Made by a program: the position numbers and the translations under genes
In this document: one piece after another, positions 24,893 through 32,955 of the stretch
Layout of the letters: the number at the start of each line of letters is the position of its first letter
Position numbering within the stretch: the first letter of the stretch is position 1
Source of the DNA: Candidatus Avispirillum faecium
Lineage (GTDB): Bacteria > Bacillota > Clostridia > Oscillospirales > CAG-272
Direction of reading: 5' to 3'
Assembly: GCA_904396155.1 (NCBI GenBank)
Contig: CAJFOI010000020.1
Location: forward strand, 1 to 35,171
DNA length: 35,171 nucleotides
Notes under the pieces: generated by a model
The model's input: only the letters and a program-made list of their open reading frames with translations
What the model was told of the DNA's origin: nothing
Database searches by the model: none

Positions 24893-26932
24893 TTATCGTT
24901 GTCCATCAATCTCATACACAAGCTGCATGGGGCTGACGGCAAGAGAAAAAGCTTTTTCAATGCCGGTCTGGGTATAGGTTACACGGATTCCCAGTTCGTT
25001 CACCATATCATACCACGCCTGATATCCTTCTGCGTAAGCGGCACGCTGGTCTGCTGTTCCGTTTACATATCGCTCCTCATAGGTGGCACTGTATCCAAGG
25101 AACAGCATGTGTGCCGACAGACGGCGGATATTTTCCCGCTCCCAGTCGGTCTCACAGGCGGCTGCGGCTGCATCAAACAGGGCAATCATTTCATCAAAAT
25201 GCTCTGCAAAATAGGTTTTGGAATAAATATCGAAGGGATATTCGTAGTCGTTGAGCACGCAGCCCATCTCGTCTCCCGCCTGGGTAAGCATTTCTATATA
25301 CGTATATATATACGACCAGCCCGGACCGTAGTATGCTTCCAGGTACTCTTCCATGTGACAGATGTATTCCTCTTCCACCATGCCGCCGTCCCATATTAGT
25401 TCGGAAATCAAATATGCATCCAGTCCTTCAAAGGAACTGCCGGCGGTGCCCACCACATAAAAGCCTACCGCCTTATGCTCCATAAACCAGACAAAATCAT
25501 TGTACAAGTTCATGAGATTGGGCTGGGGACAAAGAAGATAATAAATATTCGTGGGATAGTACCAGATATACGTCTGAGAGCAGTGCTCCGTCCAACCCAG
25601 GTAGTAAGCTTCCTCCTGGGTGTTGGAGTAACCCAGGCTGTTGCCGCCTTCCTCACATTCGCCGCTGCCGATGGGATGGTTGGCACAGCCGTTCCAGCAG
25701 TACAGCAGCACCACTTCTTCATTCAGCACTACATTTTGCGGCGGGATCCGCACGTCTCCATATGCGTTGGTGATGACGCGGATGCCTGGGTATGCCGCAC
25801 GCAGGGCTTCATCCATTCGGTTCACAAAGGGAACCAGTACGCCGGCCTGGCTGCCTTCCTCCTGATAGATGGCGCTGCACTCTGCGCACGTGCAGAAGCG
25901 GCCTTCCGCGGAATAGGCGCAAGAGATTTCCGTAATATCCTTTCCTACAACGCCTCCTGCGGCGATGCGCTCATCCAGAAGGGCCTTCATATTGGAAAGG
26001 CAGGTTTCATAGGAGTCTTCAGAAGAGAGACAGGGAACTTCTACGTCCGGGATAAAGTAATCCAAGGAGTGTGCATTCAAAAACACCCGCTGGATGCCAT
26101 AGCCATACTCCGGACGCAGCATGCTGGGCTGGGACGTACAGCCGCTGAGCTTACGCTTGATGACGGAGGAGTATGTATAGTCGTTGGCATAGGGATCGAT
26201 GGTGATGCAGCGGTACCGCACAGTGGGAACTTGTTCATCCCGCATACCGTTGGGCAGATCCACCTGGGTGGCGGTATACAGCACCTTGTCGTCGTACCCC
26301 AGGAATCGGTAGCCGATATATTCCTCCAGCAGTTCGTACACGCCGTACATTGCGCCTCTGGCTGCGCCGCCCATAATGGTAAGCGTTCCGCCGGAGACGG
26401 TGATGGAGAAGCCGTCATCTCCCAGGTTCCGGGATCCGTCATTTTCACATAATATGATCTGATGCGGCGCATGGGAGGTGCCCTGTTCCAGGGCAAGGGT
26501 TCTGCCGCAGGCTTCTTTTACATATTTTTGCAGTTCTTCTGCAGCGAACAGGATATTTGCGTTGTCCGGATTTGCAGCTACGATTGTATAGTTTCCAATG
26601 TTTTCTCCGGCAATGGTGATTTCTCCCACGTTGGTATCGGGAACGGGGTAGGTCTCCGTAATGTCGATTGCTCCTGCCAGATGGCGTTTTAATTCAAGAT
26701 TGTCCAATGCAGTAATTGCCCCGTCGCCGTTTACATCGGCCAGATCCAGCGCAACCCAGTCAGATGCCCCCGCCAGATATTTTACCAGCTCTAAGGCGTC
26801 CAGCGCATTGAGCACACCATTTTCGTCAAGATCTCCCCGCAGAAAGGACGTTGCACCTGCAGGCAAGGCAGCGGCAAAAGCGGAAAACAGCAAAGACAGA
26901 ATCAACACCATCGAAATCCATTTCTTTTGCAT
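24893..26932 (-). CDS. Secreted dockerin-DUF4838 protein (putative glycoside hydrolase)
   Basis: The product is 679 aa from the ATG at 26932, eight bases after GGGAG (26941-26945); a longer frame to 26974 lacks a site. A signal peptide covers about residues 1-28. The dockerin (about 31-88) follows at once, with loops DLDENGVLNALD and DVNGDGAITALD, each followed by LVKYLAG or LKRHLAG. A DUF4838-type accessory domain (FAAEELQKYVKEACGRTL, GAARGAMYGVYELLEEYIGYRFL) leads to the DUF4838 core, marked by CAYSAEGRFCTCAECSAIYQEEGS and LVPFVNRMDEAL. DUF4838 is structurally related to glycosidase barrels but its substrates are mostly unknown. As first gene of a ketose-catabolic operon it probably releases the sugar used downstream. 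Confidence 0.87.
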   Translation of the reverse strand: MQKKWISMVLILSLLFSAFAAALPAGATSFLRGDLDENGVLNALDALELVKYLAGASDWVALDLADVNGDGAITALDNLELKRHLAGAIDITETYPVPDTNVGEITIAGENIGNYTIVAANPDNANILFAAEELQKYVKEACGRTLALEQGTSHAPHQIILCENDGSRNLGDDGFSITVSGGTLTIMGGAARGAMYGVYELLEEYIGYRFLGYDDKVLYTATQVDLPNGMRDEQVPTVRYRCITIDPYANDYTYSSVIKRKLSGCTSQPSMLRPEYGYGIQRVFLNAHSLDYFIPDVEVPCLSSEDSYETCLSNMKALLDERIAAGGVVGKDITEISCAYSAEGRFCTCAECSAIYQEEGSQAGVLVPFVNRMDEALRAAYPGIRVITNAYGDVRIPPQNVVLNEEVVLLYCWNGCANHPIGSGECEEGGNSLGYSNTQEEAYYLGWTEHCSQTYIWYYPTNIYYLLCPQPNLMNLYNDFVWFMEHKAVGFYVVGTAGSSFEGLDAYLISELIWDGGMVEEEYICHMEEYLEAYYGPGWSYIYTYIEMLTQAGDEMGCVLNDYEYPFDIYSKTYFAEHFDEMIALFDAAAAACETDWERENIRRLSAHMLFLGYSATYEERYVNGTADQRAAYAEGYQAWYDMVNELGIRVTYTQTGIEKAFSLAVSPMQLVYEIDGQR

Positions 26933-27037
26933 AGGCACATCTCCCAAAAAGGATTTTGCAAGGGGTATACACAAAATACAAGCTCATACGACACGGGATG
27001 GGAAAACGAAAAATATCACCGCTGTCGTTCTGTTTCC

Positions 27038-27066
27038 ATTATAATATACCTTCCCGTTTTTTTCAA
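27038..27066 (-). promoter_or_regulatory. Promoter of the dockerin-ketose operon
   Basis: On the minus strand TTGAAA (27061-27066), 17 bp and TATAAT (27038-27043). The leader to the ATG at 26932 is about 100 nt. No clear catabolite-repression (cre) box or riboswitch was recognised in it. Confidence 0.8.
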
Positions 27067-27132
27067 TAGTTTTTCCCTTATGCAGCGGAAAATCTGTCCA
27101 GCTTCCTGTTTTTTTGCACCGGGATCCCGGAC

Positions 27133-27162
27133 TTGACAAATCCCGGTTGCTTTTGTTATAAT
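27133..27162 (+). promoter_or_regulatory. Promoter of the histidine phosphatase gene
   Basis: TTGACA at 27133-27138 and TATAAT at 27157-27162, with an 18-bp spacer. It diverges from the ketose operon promoter within a 220-bp gap that otherwise shows nothing. Confidence 0.82.
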
Positions 27163-27194
27163 AGACGTGGAAAAAGCTGTGAAGGGAGAAGTAT

Positions 27195-27938
27195 ATGGAG
27201 CAGGGCAACCGCAAACGGGCACAGGTCAATTTTGCGTCAACCCCAGGCACTTCCTTGCTCTTTTGTACCCCGGCACAGGTGATCGCTCTACTCAGTGAGG
27301 CGCGCAAGCCTGTGTTTTTGGTGCGCCATGGGATTACAGACTGGAACAGACAGATGCGTCTTCAGGGGCGGGAAGATATCCCTCTCTGCGAGGAAGGCCG
27401 GAAGCAGGCATTCCAATGTGCCGCCTTTTTTGAAAAGGCGCTGTCCGGGACCTGCCTGCATCTGCAGAGTGTCTATACGTCTCCTCTGATGCGGGCTTAT
27501 GATACGGCGTGTTATTTTTCCGAGCGTCTCGGCCTTGGAGATCCCGTGCGGGAGGAGGGCCTGATCGAGCGGGATTACGGATCGCTCTCCGGTTTGACGC
27601 CCGAGAAAAAAAGAGAGATATATCCGACGCCCGCAGATTATCCCAAAGATGTAGAAAGCATTCCAAGTGCTGCACGGCGCATGAAGCGCACTCTCGGGGA
27701 AATGTGCGCCGGAGAAAAGGATAAAGCGATTATCGCCGTGACCCACGGCGGGGTCATGAATGCACTGTTTTCCTCTTTGACGGGCGGCAGAGCGGGTTTG
27801 GGGCCCCATATTACCCAAAACTGTGCGGTGGCTATGGTAGCGGTGGGAAAATATGATATCATCCCCCTGGCTTTCAACATGACAGAGCAGGTGTTCTTTG
27901 AGTATATGCGCAAGATCGATTTTTCCGTGTCCGTGTAA
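27195..27938 (+). CDS. Histidine phosphatase family protein (phosphoglycerate mutase-like)
   Basis: The product is 247 aa. AGGGAG at 27183-27188 sets ATG 27195. The catalytic phospho-histidine lies in LVRHGITDWN (R44-H45-G46). It is followed by LQGREDIPLCEEGRKQA, the SPLMRAYDTA arginine motif, ERDYGSLSGL and the second histidine in VTHGGVMNAL. These enzymes dephosphorylate small metabolites or act on phosphoproteins, and the substrate cannot be read from the sequence. The first 38 residues before the core strand are longer than usual and look unconserved (MEQGNRKRAQVNFAS...). The gene is monocistronic, with its own promoter and a shared terminator. Confidence 0.9.
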   Translation: MEQGNRKRAQVNFASTPGTSLLFCTPAQVIALLSEARKPVFLVRHGITDWNRQMRLQGREDIPLCEEGRKQAFQCAAFFEKALSGTCLHLQSVYTSPLMRAYDTACYFSERLGLGDPVREEGLIERDYGSLSGLTPEKKREIYPTPADYPKDVESIPSAARRMKRTLGEMCAGEKDKAIIAVTHGGVMNALFSSLTGGRAGLGPHITQNCAVAMVAVGKYDIIPLAFNMTEQVFFEYMRKIDFSVSV

Positions 27939-27962
27939 AAAATGCACGCATTCCATTTACAT

Positions 27963-27995
27963 AAAAAAAGAGGAGCAGGATGCTCCTCTTTTTTG
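27963..27995. terminator. Bidirectional terminator between converging genes
   Basis: AAAAGAGGAGCA and TGCTCCTCTTTT enclose a GGA loop, with A residues on the left and T residues on the right. It serves the histidine phosphatase on plus and the tandem-domain lipoprotein on minus. Confidence 0.9.
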
Positions 27996-28003
27996 TCTGC
28001 CCA

Positions 28004-28899
28004 TCAGAAGGTGATGGAAACCGTATCGGTATCCACAATGGTATCCCAGCCGGTGGTTTCAAAAATGTGGAAGGAAAGTTCGATGTTTTCGATCTCGGTA
28101 ATTTCGTTTTCCTCCAGGTCAGAGGACAGGAACGTGATCCCGTCCACTGCATGTTTCCCGCTTAATACATCGCAGGAAAACATGGCATCTACCATGAAGC
28201 CGTTGACGGACACATCTTTCGTCTGTACAGTGATATCCCTGTCGCTGGTGTTTTCTATGTAAGCCACCACGCTCGGGCCAAAGATGGAGTCATCCTTTGC
28301 AAGTCCCTTGATGACGATTCGAACGCCGTTGCCTTCATAGGCCAGACTGCCGGTGTCGTCATAAGTGTAAGCATACGTCTCAAATGCGGAGGTCTTGAGC
28401 TGGATGGGAGGTGTGCGCAGGTAGTCTTCCAGATCCTCTGTCGTAAAAATATGGAAGGAAAATTCCATATCGGCAATCGTTTGAATGCCGCAAGCCTCCA
28501 GGTCAGAGCTCATAAAAGTGAGCCCGTCGTTTGCGCTCTTTCCGTTGACTACATCCACAGACATCATGGGTTCCACCATGTATCCGTTGACAGAGGTGTT
28601 GCGGCTTTGGAAGGTCAGATCCTTGCCGGAATTGTTTTCAACAAGCAACTTGAGTTCCGGGCCGAACATTCCGTCCAAGTCCAAACCCTTTGCGGTGATT
28701 TTCACACCAGCCTCATCTACAAGCACTGTCTCGGAAAGTGTTTCTTCCGTTTGGGAAGTCTCTGTCTGTGGTGCATCGGTGCTGTCGCTGCTGGTTGCAA
28801 CATCGGAAGGAGACTGGACTTCCCCCTTTGAGGAAGCATCGCAGGCAGCCAGCGATAAAACGAGCATTGCGGCAAGGACAAGGGCAAAAAATTTTTCAT
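28004..28899 (-). CDS. Tandem-domain lipoprotein with 1-nt frame disruption in its signal peptide
   Basis: The intact frame covers 28004-28867 and already contains most of a lipoprotein signal, MLVLSLAAC. Upstream in the same frame EKFFALVLAA continues the signal, but no start codon exists before a stop. An ATG at 28899 in another frame reads MKNFLP. One extra A in the A5-T6 run (28886-28896) would restore MKKFFALVLAA joined to the lipobox. The mature protein has a Ser/Thr-rich linker and two homologous domains of about 115 aa: each has a DGMFGPELKL or DSIFGPSVVAY strand, TSVNGYMVEPM or VSVNGFMVDAM, DGLTFMSSDLE or DGITFLSSDLE, and FSFHIF or LSFHIF. Its function is unknown. It lies 17 bp after thrS and may be co-transcribed with it. 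Confidence 0.75.
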
Positions 28900-28915
28900 C
28901 ACTTTACTCTTCTTT

Positions 28916-30850
28916 TTATCTTTTCTTTTCAGCGATCTCTTGCAGCAGCTTTTGGATAAAGTCCTCTATCGGCATCAGGCCGCCGTCGCCCTCTTTGCGG
29001 GCGCGCACGGATACCGTGCCGGCATCCTGCTCGTCTCCGCCTACGATGGCCATGTAAGGCACTTTGGAGAGCTGTGCTTCCCGCACACGGTAGCCGATTT
29101 TCTCGTTGCGCGCATCCAGCTCCACCCGGATGCCAGCGGCCTGCAGTCTGTCGCGCACCTGTGCGGCGTACTCTTCAAACAGATTGGATACGGGCAGTAC
29201 CGTAACCTGTACAGGTGCGATCCACAGCGGCAGCGCGCCGGCGTATTTCTCCAGCAGCAGGGCAAGTGTGCGTTCGTAACAGCCGATGCTGGTGCGGTGG
29301 ATGATATACGGCGTCTTTTGGGTGTTGTCCGAATCGGTGTATTCCATACCAAATTTCTGTGCCAGGAGCATGTCGATCTGCAGGGTGATGAGAGTGTCTT
29401 CCTTTCCGTGGACGTTTTTGATCTGGATATCCAGCTTGGGTCCGTAGAAGGCTGCCTCGCCGATGCCGATTTTGTAGTCCAGGCCGATCTCATCCAGCAG
29501 ATTTTTCATGACGGTCTGTGCTTCTTCCCACTGCGCTACAGTTCCCTCGTACTTTTCCCGGTCGTTGGGATCCCACTGGGAGAAGCGATAGGTGCAGTCC
29601 TCCTCCAGGCCCAGCAGCTCCAGCATGTATTTTGCCAGCTCCAGGCACCCCTTGAATTCCTGGGCGAGCTGGTCAGGACGGAGGATGATGTGCCCCTCGG
29701 AAATGGTAAACTGACGCACGCGGATCAGGCCGTGCATTTCCCCGGAGTCCTCATTGCGGAAAAGGGTGGAGGTTTCCGCCAGCCGCATGGGCAGTTCCCG
29801 GTAGGAGCGTTTCTTGTTCAAATATACCTGATACTGGAAGGGACAGGTCATAGGACGCAGGGCCAGACATTCCTTGCTCTCGTCGTCCGGGTCGCCCAGA
29901 ATGAACATGCCGTCCCGGTAGTGGTCCCAGTGGCCGGAGATCTTGTACAGCTCCCGCTTTGCCATATAGGGCGTCTTTGTGAGCAAATACCCTCTGCGGG
30001 CTTCCTCATCTTCCACAAACCGCTGGAGGAGCTGGATCACCTTTGCGCCCTTGGGCATCAGAATGGGCAGCCCCTGACCGATGACGTCCACCGTGGTGAA
30101 GTATTCCAGTTCCCGGCCGATCTTGTTGTGGTCCCGCTTTTTTGCTTCCTCTACCTGTGCCAGATACGCATTCAGCTGCTCCTTTTTGGGGAAGGCCGTG
30201 CCGTAGATCCGCTGAAGCATCTTATTGTTGCTGTTGCCCTCCCAGTAGGCGCCGGTGCAGGAGGTCAATTTGAAAGCTTTTACCAGCCCTGTAGAAAACA
30301 AATGGGCGCCGGCACACAGATCGGTAAATTCGCCCTGCCGGTAGAAGGAAATCTCCTCTCCCTCCGGCACCCGGGAGATCAGCTGTACTTTATAGGGCTC
30401 CCCGGCCGCTTCCATCCGGGCGACGGCCTCGTCCCGGGGCAGGGAGAGGCGCTCCAGACGCAGGTTTTCTTTGACGATCTTTTTCATTTCCCCTTCCAGT
30501 TTTGTGAGGATTTCCGGAGTAAAGGAGATTTCCGAATCAAAATCGTAGTAAAATCCGTTGTCGATGGCGGGACCGATGGCGAGCTTGGTGGCCGGATACA
30601 GGCGTTTTACGGCCTGCGCCAGAATGTGGCTGGCAGTGTGGTTGAACACCCGCTGGCCTTCTTCATCGGCAAAGGTGAGCAGACGGATGCTGGCATCCTG
30701 GGACACCACCGTGGTGAGGTCCACCACCTTTTCCCCGATCTGCGCGGCGATAACTTCTCTGGAGATGACGCCGGCTTCTGCGGCAAGATCGTACACGGAT
30801 GCCGCGTCCGCCGCTTCCAAAACTGGTCCGTTTTCAAATTGGATACGCAT
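28916..30850 (-). CDS. thrS: Threonyl-tRNA synthetase
   Basis: The product is 644 aa, full length. Domain order is TGS (1-65), the SAD editing domain with HTASHILAQ, a class II catalytic core, and the anticodon-binding domain beginning near VTVLPVSNLFEEYA. Zinc ligands are in RPMTCPFQYQ and later histidines including YIIHRTSIGCYER. Two usually rigid segments differ from textbook forms: LCAGAHLFSTG instead of a LCRGPH-like phrase, and VRQFTISEGHI where many enzymes have RxFTQDDAHIF. This marks a divergent ThrRS branch rather than a broken gene. GAAAGGATG precedes the ATG at 30850, and a T-box leader lies upstream. Confidence 0.95.
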   Translation of the reverse strand: MRIQFENGPVLEAADAASVYDLAAEAGVISREVIAAQIGEKVVDLTTVVSQDASIRLLTFADEEGQRVFNHTASHILAQAVKRLYPATKLAIGPAIDNGFYYDFDSEISFTPEILTKLEGEMKKIVKENLRLERLSLPRDEAVARMEAAGEPYKVQLISRVPEGEEISFYRQGEFTDLCAGAHLFSTGLVKAFKLTSCTGAYWEGNSNNKMLQRIYGTAFPKKEQLNAYLAQVEEAKKRDHNKIGRELEYFTTVDVIGQGLPILMPKGAKVIQLLQRFVEDEEARRGYLLTKTPYMAKRELYKISGHWDHYRDGMFILGDPDDESKECLALRPMTCPFQYQVYLNKKRSYRELPMRLAETSTLFRNEDSGEMHGLIRVRQFTISEGHIILRPDQLAQEFKGCLELAKYMLELLGLEEDCTYRFSQWDPNDREKYEGTVAQWEEAQTVMKNLLDEIGLDYKIGIGEAAFYGPKLDIQIKNVHGKEDTLITLQIDMLLAQKFGMEYTDSDNTQKTPYIIHRTSIGCYERTLALLLEKYAGALPLWIAPVQVTVLPVSNLFEEYAAQVRDRLQAAGIRVELDARNEKIGYRVREAQLSKVPYMAIVGGDEQDAGTVSVRARKEGDGGLMPIEDFIQKLLQEIAEKKR

Positions 30851-30888
30851 AGCTTTTCATCCTTTCTCTTATTTGCGCCGCTGCGGGG

Positions 30889-31103
30889 AAAAGAAAAAAG
30901 TCCCCGCACCGACAAAATGTGTCGGGGTGAGGACAAAGTCCGCACGGTTCCACCCGAGCGTTTCACTCATTTTTATAAAATTTTGCACCTGCAGCTGGTA
31001 CCATCCGGCTGCCGCATCCGCTTTTGCACCCACCAAGCGGCTCTCTTTGCGCGACCGGACTTACAAAGTCCGCCGGACGACATGGTCTGCATGAATACTT
31101 GTA
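30889..31103 (-). ncRNA. Threonine T-box leader of thrS
   Basis: On the minus strand the leader contains AGAGAG (31041-31046) in the stem I region. A candidate specifier ACC, a threonine codon, lies at 30997-30999. The T-box motif GGGTGGAACCGTGCG is at 30941-30955. A terminator pairs GTCC..CCCCGACA with TGTCGG..GGGGAC and ends in TTTTTT (30893-30934). Uncharged tRNA-Thr would stabilise the antiterminator and allow thrS transcription. The specifier identity agrees with the gene it precedes. Confidence 0.92.
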
Positions 31104-31109
31104 AAAATT

Positions 31110-31138
31110 AATATACCACACAAGCCTACATTTGTCAA
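31110..31138 (-). promoter_or_regulatory. Promoter of the T-box/thrS transcript
   Basis: On the minus strand TTGACA (31133-31138), a 17-bp spacer and TATATT (31110-31115). Transcription would start near 31103, just before the T-box stem I. Confidence 0.85.
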
Positions 31139-31163
31139 GAGAAAAGTGGATTTTTTCTTTTAT

Positions 31164-31760
31164 AACCCCTCCGTCAGCTGCGCTGACACCTCCCCTTCAC
31201 CAGGAAGGGGAGGCTTCGTGTTAAAGGCTCCCTTGCAGGGGCTTAAATCAAAAAAAGGCTCCCTTGTGGGGATTTAACCCCCAAAAATCTCCCCTTGTGG
31301 GGAGTCTTACACCAAAAAGTCCCCCTTGTGCAAAGGGGGATGTCAGCGGAGCTGACAGGGGGATTGTATTTGACAACCCCTCCGCCGCAACTATGTTGCG
31401 GCACCACCCCCGGGTCTGCTGTGCAGCCCTCACACAGGGGAGGCTATCAATGGAGGAGCGGCAACACATACCTTTGCACAGGGGAGGCTTGGTGTTAAAG
31501 GCTCCCTTGCAGGAGCTTAAATCAAAAAAGGCTCCCTTGTGGGGAGTCTTACACCAAAAAAGTCCCCCTTGTGTAAAGGGGGAAGTCGACGCAGTCGACA
31601 GGGGGATTGTAACGTAACAACCCCACCGTCAGCTGCGCTGACACCTCCCCTTACACAGGGGAGGCTTAAATCAAAAAGGCTCCCTTGTGGGGGCTTACAC
31701 CAAAAAAAGTCCCCCTTGTGCAAAGGGGGATGTCAGCGGAGCTGACAGGGGGATTGTATT
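31164..31760. repeat. Dense cluster of hairpin repeats in alternating orientation
   Basis: Copies: forward 31164-31216; reverse 31318-31370; forward compound 31373-31445 with two inner palindromes; partial 31470-31490; reverse 31561-31610 (GTCGAC variant); forward 31616-31667; reverse 31709-31760. The copies at 31318 and 31709 are almost identical and share the preceding ACACCAAAAA. Between them recur short units such as GGCTCCCTTGTGGGGAGTC and CTTAAATCAAAAAAGG, themselves small hairpins. No gene is supported in this 650-bp stretch. It is not a CRISPR array, because the copies are inverted and the spacers are related. Confidence 0.88.
31702..31730 (-). terminator. Repeat-derived terminator of the oxidoreductase gene
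   Basis: On the minus strand the last reverse copy gives CCCCCTTTGCACAAGGGGG, then A, C and a run of seven T. It begins 35 bp after the stop codon at 31765-31767. It shows that a member of the repeat family has a complete intrinsic-terminator form. Confidence 0.7.
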
Positions 31761-31764
31761 TATA

Positions 31765-32838
31765 CTATAATCTCACTACATTTCCGGTCTTAGCAGATTC
31801 AAACGCCGCCATGATGACGCGCATGACCACGCGCATCTGTTCGTGCGTCACAAGCAGTTCTTCCTTGCCGTCGATGGCGGCACAGAAATTGCGGTAATAG
31901 TCGTGGGCATCCGTTTTGGGAAGGGGAATCGACAGTTTTTCCATCGACCGATCCGTCCTGGGTGCCATCGTTTTGGTAAGCCCCGCTGCGGCCTTTACCG
32001 GGAGGATGTCGTCGTGATCCCCCCATGCGGTGCAGCGTACCACCTGAATATCATCGCCCCAGGTGCCGAACAGCGCCGTGCCGGTTCTGCCCCGCATATA
32101 CATCATGGGCAGGGGAATGAAGTTGTATGTGCAGATTTCCGTGCGCAGCACTTTGCCGCTCTTCAGATATACGTCCACAAAACATCCATCGTCTACAGGA
32201 ATGCCTGTGAGATAATCGAAATGGGCATATACCCGGTCCACATCATAACCCAGCATCCACAGCTGCTGGTCCAGCATATGCACGCCCCAGTCGTAGAGCA
32301 TACCGCCGCCCTGCTCCACCGTTTTGCGCCAGTCTCCCGGCACGCCGTGGTCTCCGTGGATCCGGGACTCGATGCTGATGATGTCCCCGATGGCACCTTC
32401 GTTTGCCAGCCGCTTCATCGCCACATAGTAGTCGTCAAAACGGCGGTTTTGATGGACGGAAAACTTTCTGTTGTTTTTCTCCGATGCCGCAATCATACGA
32501 TCCAGGGCTTCGCAGGACATCGTTACAGGTTTTTCTACAATGACGTGCTTGCCTGCTTCCATCGCCTGAATTGCAATGGGCTCGTGTACATCGTTGGGCG
32601 TTGCGACCACAACGATGTCTATGTCCGCAGCCAGCAATTCTTTTAGCGAAGGATACACCGAATACCCGTCTTCTGCGGCCTTTTTCAGCTTTTCCGGGTC
32701 GATGTCATATACACCGGCAACTTGTGCTACATCGCTTTCCTGAAAGGAGATCGATCCCAAATACGTGGTGCCGGTGATGCTGCAGGCGTGCCACTGTCCC
32801 ATGCCGCCATAGCCCACGATCCCAACTTTTTTCTTCAT
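31765..32838 (-). CDS. Gfo/Idh/MocA family NAD(P)-dependent oxidoreductase
   Basis: The product is 357 aa. An N-terminal Rossmann fold starts VGIVGYGGMGQWHA, with VVVATPNDVHEPIAIQAMEAGKH and the family motif EKPVT. The C-terminal domain has GGGMLYDWGVHMLDQ, which carries the usual catalytic D and H. Such enzymes oxidise or reduce sugars, inositols or related cyclic polyols, and the substrate is not evident. It has its own promoter and no sugar genes beside it on either side. The 3' end lies only a few bases from a hairpin-repeat copy that probably terminates it. AGGA lies about nine bases before the ATG at 32838. Confidence 0.92.
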   Translation of the reverse strand: MKKKVGIVGYGGMGQWHACSITGTTYLGSISFQESDVAQVAGVYDIDPEKLKKAAEDGYSVYPSLKELLAADIDIVVVATPNDVHEPIAIQAMEAGKHVIVEKPVTMSCEALDRMIAASEKNNRKFSVHQNRRFDDYYVAMKRLANEGAIGDIISIESRIHGDHGVPGDWRKTVEQGGGMLYDWGVHMLDQQLWMLGYDVDRVYAHFDYLTGIPVDDGCFVDVYLKSGKVLRTEICTYNFIPLPMMYMRGRTGTALFGTWGDDIQVVRCTAWGDHDDILPVKAAAGLTKTMAPRTDRSMEKLSIPLPKTDAHDYYRNFCAAIDGKEELLVTHEQMRVVMRVIMAAFESAKTGNVVRL

Positions 32839-32879
32839 CGCTCTGTCCTGACCTTCTGCGTGATTTCAATATAGTAAAC

Positions 32880-32907
32880 ATTATAACCGCAGAAACCGGG
32901 ATGTCAA
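32880..32907 (-). promoter_or_regulatory. Promoter of the oxidoreductase gene
   Basis: On the minus strand TTGACA (32902-32907), 16 bp and TATAAT (32880-32885). Confidence 0.82.
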
Positions 32908-32955
32908 GCAGATGGAAAAAATAAATCGGGGAAATTTTTGATTTTGTAAAAACGA

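Noticed and set aside
26933-27037. Catabolite-repression (cre) site in the ketose-operon leader.
   Set aside because: GGAAACAGAACG only partly resembles the consensus and lacks its central CG at the right place.
31164-31760. CRISPR array.
   Set aside because: Copies occur in both orientations, spacing is irregular, the intervening sequences are related to one another, and no cas genes are present.
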